Shown here piece by piece: positions 29,534 through 34,799 of a stretch of 34,799 nt of DNA. The position numbers and the translations under genes are program-made. Below the pieces are notes generated by a model, which was not told the DNA's origin, did not search any database, and saw nothing but the letters and a program-made list of their open reading frames with translations. The stretch is from Gracilaria vermiculophylla (lineage: Eukaryota > Rhodophyta > Florideophyceae > Gracilariales > Gracilariaceae): contig JAHNZQ020003149.1 of NCBI GenBank assembly GCA_019155205.2, positions 1,033,531 to 1,068,329 on the forward strand. Reading direction: 5' to 3'. Numbering within the stretch: position 1 is the first letter of the stretch; each line of letters begins with the position of its first letter.

Positions 29534-31741
29534 ATGAAGTCTTTCGCTCTACGAAAACTTATCAGACTGGATTACAAATATTACATCCTCCTCTTCTATC
29601 TTCTTCTCGCCCTTACGCCGGTAACATGTGTGAAGTTTGAAGACCTTGACGAGGCCCCAGACCACCAAGCACACGCCAAACCTGGGGGTCCCTATCTCTC
29701 AGTCGACTGGAATGGCGATGGAATGAACGCCATTACACTCGACGCTACACAGTCACACACTCATTATTTTGATCACGGACCTCCTCCCACAAGCGGCAGC
29801 ATTGTTAAATACCAATGGTTTAGTATCAATTCTGGTGCGAAGATTTTGGAAACGGCATCGCCATATCTTTCAGCCAATTTCTTTTTAGGCGTTACTATTC
29901 TCAAGCTCATTGTTACGGACAGCACCGGTGATGAAGCGACTGCATATACCTATGTTCACGTACGACAACCTTATCCTGGAGAGAATGTTAAACCTTATGT
30001 TGCATCTGTTCAACCACAAAGCGGCGCTACGCATGGTGGTACAGTTGTCACCTTGCGGGGCGTTGGATTTTATAACAACCCTAAAGTCTACTTCGCGAAC
30101 GAACTTATTCAGCCACATATCGTCAGTGACGCTGAGCTCAATTTTCGTGTCCCCTCTGTCAAAGAACCTCAATCTGTAAATGTTTATGTAACAACAGGAT
30201 TCGGAACGAGCGCGCAAGATGTTCAATTCACTTATGTCGCTTCTCAGGAAAGCCCTATCAAGTTCGGTGCGACTTTTGTCAAGTCTCAGGATGGTAGTGA
30301 TTATAATCTTGCGCAGCTCACGACTTTCAAGCTTGGACCCGATACCAGGTACTACGCAGGGTCATTAAATGGTTTTATTCATGTTCTAGACATCGACGAC
30401 TCACAGGTGGTGCGTTCATCATGCACGTCTGATAATGCCGGCGAAGAGCGCTCGATACTTGGTTTAGCGTTCAATCCTCGTGACCATGAGGTATTGCGCG
30501 TGTACATATCAACATCGACCTTGTTTTGGCGCTCGAAGGGTAAACATTTACAATGGGATAACGGCAAAGTAGAGATTTGGTCTCCGCAAGAGAACAAGTG
30601 TCTAGCCTTGGAACAGAACCTCATCACAGGATTACCAGTGTCAGCAAACGATCATGCTGTGAACGGATTAGTATTCACAAACGAGGGAATCTTACTTGTT
30701 GCAATCGGTGGGTCAACTAACGCTGGTGTGCACACGCATGGTGATAAGATCGGCGGCATACCTGAATCTCCTTTATCTGGTGCTGTCCTGCGATTTGATC
30801 TCAACGTCGTTGACTTTGATGGACACATAAAGTATTCAGGTCGAGAAGACCCTGGGACTGCTCGTATTATTTCAGGGAATGTGGAGGTTTTTGCTGCGGG
30901 CCTGCGAAATGTGTACGGTCTCACTAGACATTCAAATGGTGAGGTTTACGGTTTAGATAATGGACCTAACAATGGATTTGGTCCCATCGCTACTGGGTGC
31001 TATACAGCCGGCAGACAAGAAGAATTCCAAGACAAACTACTGCATATCACAGAAGGATCATACTACGGCCATCCAAACTGGAATCGAGCCCGAGACGACC
31101 CTCGACAATGTGCTTTCGTGCGAGGCGATGCAGACATCGTGGAAGGATATACAAAACCAATTGCAATATTGGAAAGCTCGACGAATGGAATTGTGGAATA
31201 TACTGCAAACTCATTTAATTCACAATTGCGAGGGCAACTTGTTCTCAGTAAGCTTTCATGGAGCAAAGGAGGAAGCCTGAAGTTAGTTCGATTGAACGGG
31301 GTGGGAGCTTTAGTTGAAGAGCCATATGAACTTCACAACGACTCAGGCCTAGCTGTGGAGGTGGGGCTCAGAGGAGAATTGTTCATGCCAAAGGTGAAGC
31401 AATCGAAAATACTTGCAATGGTCCCCATCGAACCGGAAGCAGACGATTTGCGAATTATCACTGTTACTCCCAGAAGAGGCGTTACAAGCGGTGGCAATTT
31501 TGTGACGATCAATGGTGTCGGACTAGACCAAAGTGTGAGGATTTACTTTGGCGGCATTGAGTGCACGAATTACGAAGACTATGCGTCTGATGGAAGAAAT
31601 GTACGATGCAGAGTTCCTTCATTCCAGGGAGGTTCGAAAACGATTTCTGTCGTGGCGATGAAAGGCCTGCTTCGAACAACACCTTCTGGACACGGTGAGT
31701 ATGAATACGTAGACGACCCAGTTGAGGTGTTCTTGTTATAA
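29534..31741 (+). CDS. Secreted PKD-IPT-sugar-dehydrogenase-like propeller-IPT protein
   Basis: A 735-residue protein with an N-terminal hydrophobic segment (about 15-32) acting as signal peptide or anchor. Residues about 50-145 look like a PKD-type beta-sandwich (WFSINSGAKILE, TILKLIVTDS). About 152-235 is an IPT/TIG domain (PQSGATHGGTVVTLRGVGF). About 240-635 resembles the beta-propeller of soluble glucose/sorbosone dehydrogenases: SILGLAFNPRDHE, NDHAVNGLVFTNEG with His374 in the place of the catalytic-type His, AAGLRNVYGL (454-463), EVYGLDNGPN, and LLHITEGSYYGHPNW. A second IPT/TIG domain closes the chain at about 640-725 (PRRGVTSGGNFVTINGVGL). It is probably extracellular, acting on or binding polysaccharide, but catalytic activity and PQQ use are uncertain. 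The start ATG is in context ATCATGA. It is divergent from PEX1. Confidence 0.85.
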   Translation: MKSFALRKLIRLDYKYYILLFYLLLALTPVTCVKFEDLDEAPDHQAHAKPGGPYLSVDWNGDGMNAITLDATQSHTHYFDHGPPPTSGSIVKYQWFSINSGAKILETASPYLSANFFLGVTILKLIVTDSTGDEATAYTYVHVRQPYPGENVKPYVASVQPQSGATHGGTVVTLRGVGFYNNPKVYFANELIQPHIVSDAELNFRVPSVKEPQSVNVYVTTGFGTSAQDVQFTYVASQESPIKFGATFVKSQDGSDYNLAQLTTFKLGPDTRYYAGSLNGFIHVLDIDDSQVVRSSCTSDNAGEERSILGLAFNPRDHEVLRVYISTSTLFWRSKGKHLQWDNGKVEIWSPQENKCLALEQNLITGLPVSANDHAVNGLVFTNEGILLVAIGGSTNAGVHTHGDKIGGIPESPLSGAVLRFDLNVVDFDGHIKYSGREDPGTARIISGNVEVFAAGLRNVYGLTRHSNGEVYGLDNGPNNGFGPIATGCYTAGRQEEFQDKLLHITEGSYYGHPNWNRARDDPRQCAFVRGDADIVEGYTKPIAILESSTNGIVEYTANSFNSQLRGQLVLSKLSWSKGGSLKLVRLNGVGALVEEPYELHNDSGLAVEVGLRGELFMPKVKQSKILAMVPIEPEADDLRIITVTPRRGVTSGGNFVTINGVGLDQSVRIYFGGIECTNYEDYASDGRNVRCRVPSFQGGSKTISVVAMKGLLRTTPSGHGEYEYVDDPVEVFLL

Positions 31742-33027
31742 ATCATGTTTATCAAGCTGGCCTGTCGGTTATCTTCTCCCAAGGCTAATACCTTATTGTA
31801 CATATCATTTCGTTTTTGGGAACCGTAGTCGTTCACTCGCCATTACTCATGGTTCGAATATACATCGGTACTCCTGATTTGGAATGTTGAAGGTTCAGCG
31901 GTGAAAGAGGAACAAAGCACAAAACACACTGATGTGCAACATAATGCGGTATTTATCAAGCTCTGCAACCACCATTACTAACTCCTGTGACCCAGAACCC
32001 TCTTGCTTCCCGATATTTTGTGATTCGAGGAGTGATGACGCATGGCTTATGTCTACGTATCGACAAAGAAAGAGAGAGAGATCCGCAAGCTCACCGTTCC
32101 TATAAAGCTCTTCCTTTCTGAAAAGCAGCTTCTCATATATTCTCAGAATATCGGCCAGGAGCTTGATAACATGACTTTGAGCTCTAACCGTTGCCGTCAC
32201 GGCTCGTGTCGACCGTTGTCTCTGCCCTTCACCATACTCACGCTCATTGCGCTACAGAGCAAAAACAACATGAAGTTACGGACGACAAATTTTGTTTCTA
32301 TTTCTTTCTCTTCTGTTGTCTCTCGAAACTTCATCTCTTACAATCGTGCCACGCTCTCTATTTATCCCCGGTGGTGAGAAAGAAACCCCGAGGTCCTGGT
32401 GAAACATGGTTTACATCTATAGGTGGTTCTCGATGCATCTCGCACTGAGAAACCGATGAACTCTGCTTAAACAAGAACAAAAAAGAATTGTGAACCCATA
32501 TCTAGTTCTGAAGGCTCTCTTGCATTTCTCTTCTGGTGAAGGGACAGCTGTAGGAAAACGACCAAGCGTCTTCAATCCGACCTCCGAAGATTGTGATAAT
32601 TGCTATTCCCCCACCAAACTGCTCGCTTGTGCCGAGTTTGATGTAAGTCTTCCATGCATTCGAAATGCTCTTCGAAATTTCGAAGAATGTGCGACTTGGG
32701 AAACCCCATTTCAAGGTCAAACTAGTGAGTAATATTATCCGTATGCTCTTCAAATAGTAGAATATCATGAGTTGTCTTCTTTACGGCAGCTTCAAGGATC
32801 ATTCAAAAGTGCTGAAACTGACTGCATCAGTCAACATTTACTAGTTATGTGCAGACGAGGTGTGGCTGTCATACGACTCAAACTTCGAGTTGTAACTACC
32901 GGGAAGATAAGTACCATTACGCAGCTCGAACTGGTATTTCTATACTGCCGCACTTGGCTTTAGCTTGGCATAAACATGGATCGTGGTACCATAATGTGAA
33001 ATCAGTTGTACCACTGTTCAAACTAAA
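31742..33027. other. Intergenic stretch between two convergent genes
   Basis: Mostly without coding signs on either strand. The one frame that reads somewhat like protein is on the minus strand at 31895-32200 and is listed separately. Remaining short frames (32042-32377 and 32490-32732 plus) have no motif. Confidence 0.4.
31895..32200 (-). CDS. Possible hypothetical protein fragment
   Basis: A minus-strand frame encodes a helical, charged sequence (around VIKLLADILRIYEKLLFRKE and YRNGELADLSLFLCRYVD) that looks more protein-like than nearby frames. It lacks a proper ATG: the frame starts at GTG and continues upstream about 17 codons to a TAG. An ATG followed by a GTGAGT donor-like motif lies at about 32247, so a first small exon is conceivable, but the implied intron of 58 nt would be about half as long as the two clpP introns. 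The family is not recognised, and it may be spurious. Confidence 0.22.
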   Translation of the reverse strand: MTATVRAQSHVIKLLADILRIYEKLLFRKEELYRNGELADLSLFLCRYVDISHASSLLESQNIGKQEGSGSQELVMVVAELDKYRIMLHISVFCALFLFHR

Positions 33028-33720
33028 CTAATATCTCTGAGCCGGTAAACCCTGAGGCAGTTCGTAATTGGGTGGTACAGCTGTGGAGCTGGCCGCGGAA
33101 GTGGGAGGAACCGGTTGCAAGTAGCTCGGCGCAGCGAGACTGTCACCGGCTGCATAGTTGAGTGCATCTTCTTCAAGCTCATTCAATTCAGCCTCTAAGG
33201 CAGACTCGTCGACGTAATCCACATCGTATGAACGACCAAGAACCTCTTGAATCTCATTGGCATCATCCAACGCATCTTGCATTTCATCCTGAAGCTCTTC
33301 AATCTGATCAATGTCGATGTGTTGTTGCGCCTTACGCATCTCTTGATTAGCAGCTTGCAAGTTTTCAACCATGGCCATGTTATCCTGTTGCATGTACTTC
33401 ACATCCCGGACTTGTTCCAAATTGAAAGTGGCGTTGGCATTCATAGCTGCGCGCTGTTCCAAAGACTTCTTCTGCTTCATTGCTTGCAAAGCGCGACGCT
33501 TATACATGGAATGTGAGCTAGTTCCCGGACGACAACGCTGCATTTCGCGCTTGTAGTTCAGAATGTCAGCGTCAACCTTTCGAATTCTTGCCTCAAGGCC
33601 GGTTGTGCGAAGCTCAGAATTGTGGATTGCCTCATCCATGGAAGGGCCCTGCGGCTCGCGGCGTGGAGGCTGCACATATGGCGCGTTGACGATTTGCGGT
33701 TTCTTTCCAAAAAGACCCAT
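33028..33720 (-). CDS. ESCRT-III subunit CHMP5/Vps60
   Basis: A 230-residue Snf7-family protein. Vps60/CHMP5 is an accessory ESCRT-III component that binds Vta1/LIP5 and helps Vps4 disassemble the polymer during multivesicular body formation and membrane scission. It begins MGLFGKK, followed by a proline-rich linker and the long basic first helix with KRRALQAMKQKKSLEQR (74-90). The second half is acidic, with IDIDQIEELQDEMQDALDDA (135-154) and NEIQEVLGRSY (155-165), then ALEAELNELEEDAL (174-187); these closely match the same parts of human CHMP5. Size is close to human (219). The ATG at 33720 was chosen because the slightly longer frame starts at TTG. The tail after residue 190 is Pro/Ala/Ser-rich. 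Confidence 0.95.
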   Translation of the reverse strand: MGLFGKKPQIVNAPYVQPPRREPQGPSMDEAIHNSELRTTGLEARIRKVDADILNYKREMQRCRPGTSSHSMYKRRALQAMKQKKSLEQRAAMNANATFNLEQVRDVKYMQQDNMAMVENLQAANQEMRKAQQHIDIDQIEELQDEMQDALDDANEIQEVLGRSYDVDYVDESALEAELNELEEDALNYAAGDSLAAPSYLQPVPPTSAASSTAVPPNYELPQGLPAQRY

Positions 33721-34307
33721 GGCTGAAAGTTGCAATACGGAGGCAAAAACGTAGGATTGTTGAGAGAGGGCGAGATGAGGATATTACAGCGTCTCGTATT
33801 TCTCTGTCTACGCTCTTAACCAAATGGACTTCGTTACGGAGAAGGGAGTGGGAGGCAGCTTGGAGTAAGACCGCAGCCGGACGCTCGGGTTTTGAAATAC
33901 ATCATCGAGGCCCCCTCGGTGTACCTGGGGCTTGTACAACAAGGTTACATCATGGGGACCGCTGTATAAATTCACGGTGTCCAGCGCATCGCTTGGGGGT
34001 CATGAAACTAGGAATAATTGGCCCACTCACTCAAATCACCTGAGTAGGTCCTTGGTGCGGGGCATTTTGGCATCCAAAAAACTGCACAGCAGTGCCGTTG
34101 CTGATCCAAGACTACTTCAGCTTGGAAGGTATGAGAGCGCGTTGCGCACGCCAATATCGACCAATCGATAATAAGTATTATATGAAAGCACTCCCGCATT
34201 GCTGGTGGCTTGTAATAGGCACGTGACCTGCGACAGGTGTACATGCATGCTGGCAGAGAATAGTAGTCTTTGACGGCCAAGTCGTCGAAATCATTGCTAG
34301 AGTAGCC

Positions 34308-34379
34308 GGAATGCTTCCCTACTAATGAGAAGGAATGCTTCCCTACTTAAGAGAAGGAATGCTGTGCTACGAAGAGTGA
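34308..34379 (+). repeat. 24-bp tandem repeat, three units
   Basis: Three consecutive 24-nt units begin GGAATGCT. Units 1 (34308-34331) and 2 (34332-34355) differ at only two or three positions in the ACTAATGAGAA / ACTTAAGAGAA part; unit 3 (34356-34379) is more diverged. Confidence 0.85.
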
Positions 34380-34636
34380 CTGCTTACAGAAGTAGACCAC
34401 TCGATGACTGACACAGTCTCCAGGACAGAGATACCTCGTGATGAGAAACTTGTTATTACTCAAGAAGCATGGCTGTTGTTTTGTAAGGGTAAACTTTTGC
34501 AGTTTTTCATAGAATTGGGGAAAAATGCCCAAAGTCTGAAGTTATTTAACAGCATAGAAAAATATCAAGGTTAGTTGAACGGTGTGGTTTTTAAACAAGT
34601 GATCAGAAACGCATTTGGAAGTGACTGCTACAGTGC

Positions 34637-34773
34637 GTTTCAAAAACGTACAGACTGTTTCAAAAACATACTACATGCTGTGAAATCTCAAAAAAATGAA
34701 CAAATGTATACTGTACGCCTACAAAAATAGGTTTCAGAAAAAAGTAAAGTCAAAAAAACGTTTCAAAAACATA
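34637..34773 (+). repeat. Dispersed GTTTCAAAAAC(G/A)TA copies
   Basis: GTTTCAAAAACGTA occurs at 34637-34650, and GTTTCAAAAACATA at 34657-34670 and 34760-34773. Related but weaker forms lie between. The first two are spaced 20 nt apart; the third is 103 nt further. It resembles a decaying satellite or element end. Confidence 0.6.
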
Positions 34774-34799
34774 TGATCATCAATAACAAATCTTTACTG

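Larger units (their letters stand above)
33721..34799. other. Right-edge stretch, no gene seen
   Basis: Contains the upstream region of the CHMP5 gene, then short frames without motifs. From about 34300 it holds two kinds of short repeats, listed separately, and becomes AT-rich toward the edge. Confidence 0.4.

Noticed and set aside
31846..31866. GGTTCGAAT resembling a tRNA B box
   Set aside because: The following bases do not complete a B box, and no matching A box or cloverleaf could be drawn. No tRNA or rRNA gene was recognised anywhere in the window.
34637..34773. Repeated GTTTCAAAAAC units considered as a CRISPR-like array
   Set aside because: The units are only about 14 nt, unevenly spaced, and the window is eukaryotic nuclear DNA with no cas genes.

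Overview
The window looks like nuclear DNA of a photosynthetic eukaryote, most likely a red alga (Rhodophyta). Three genes encode plastid-targeted precursors: a ClpP protease, a Mn-type superoxide dismutase with a Tat lumen signal, and a conserved protein of unknown function. Each precursor has a phenylalanine within its first nine residues, an ancestral-type transit peptide feature known from red algae and glaucophytes. Genes are almost intron-free; only clpP shows clear GT-AG introns (129 and 116 nt). Peroxisomal (PEX1), ESCRT-III (CHMP5/Vps60), Golgi nucleotide-sugar transport and Cyc8/Ssn6 corepressor genes confirm a eukaryote. The group assignment is inference and no species is claimed.

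Layout. 1-2857: retrotransposon debris on the minus strand. A 553-bp LTR with matching inverted ends (1421-1973) is followed by a candidate primer-binding site and a frameshifted gag that runs off the left edge. It abuts an older, broken Ty3/gypsy-type gag (2002-2857). 2858-4593: AT-rich, no gene seen. 4594-5808: Msp1/ATAD1-like AAA ATPase (-). 5809-9080: long stretch without a recognisable gene. 9081-9428: small His/Arg/Tyr-rich protein (+). 11083-21982: a GC-rich block with two very long C tracts on the coding strand (72 and 86 nt), each shortly upstream of a start codon. The block holds a DMT-type transporter cut by an assembly gap (+), the SOD (-), the plastid protein (-), the Cyc8-like corepressor (-) and a cytochrome b561-like membrane protein (+). 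22079-23118: three-exon plastid ClpP (-). 23694-24818: nucleotide-sugar transporter (-). 25577-28690: PEX1 (-). 29534-31741: secreted PKD/IPT/propeller/IPT protein (+). 33028-33720: CHMP5/Vps60 (-). The right end carries short tandem repeats.

The genes do not form one pathway; this is ordinary eukaryotic gene order with several head-to-head pairs (Cyc8/b561, PEX1/propeller protein) and tail-to-tail pairs (transporter/SOD, b561/ClpP). No new multi-gene system was found. The most informative signals are the nested LTR element, the strand-biased C tracts next to two start codons, the lumen-targeted Mn-type SOD, and the shared N-terminal Phe of the three transit peptides. Several start codons were moved inward to the first true ATG because the longest open frames begin at GTG or TTG.
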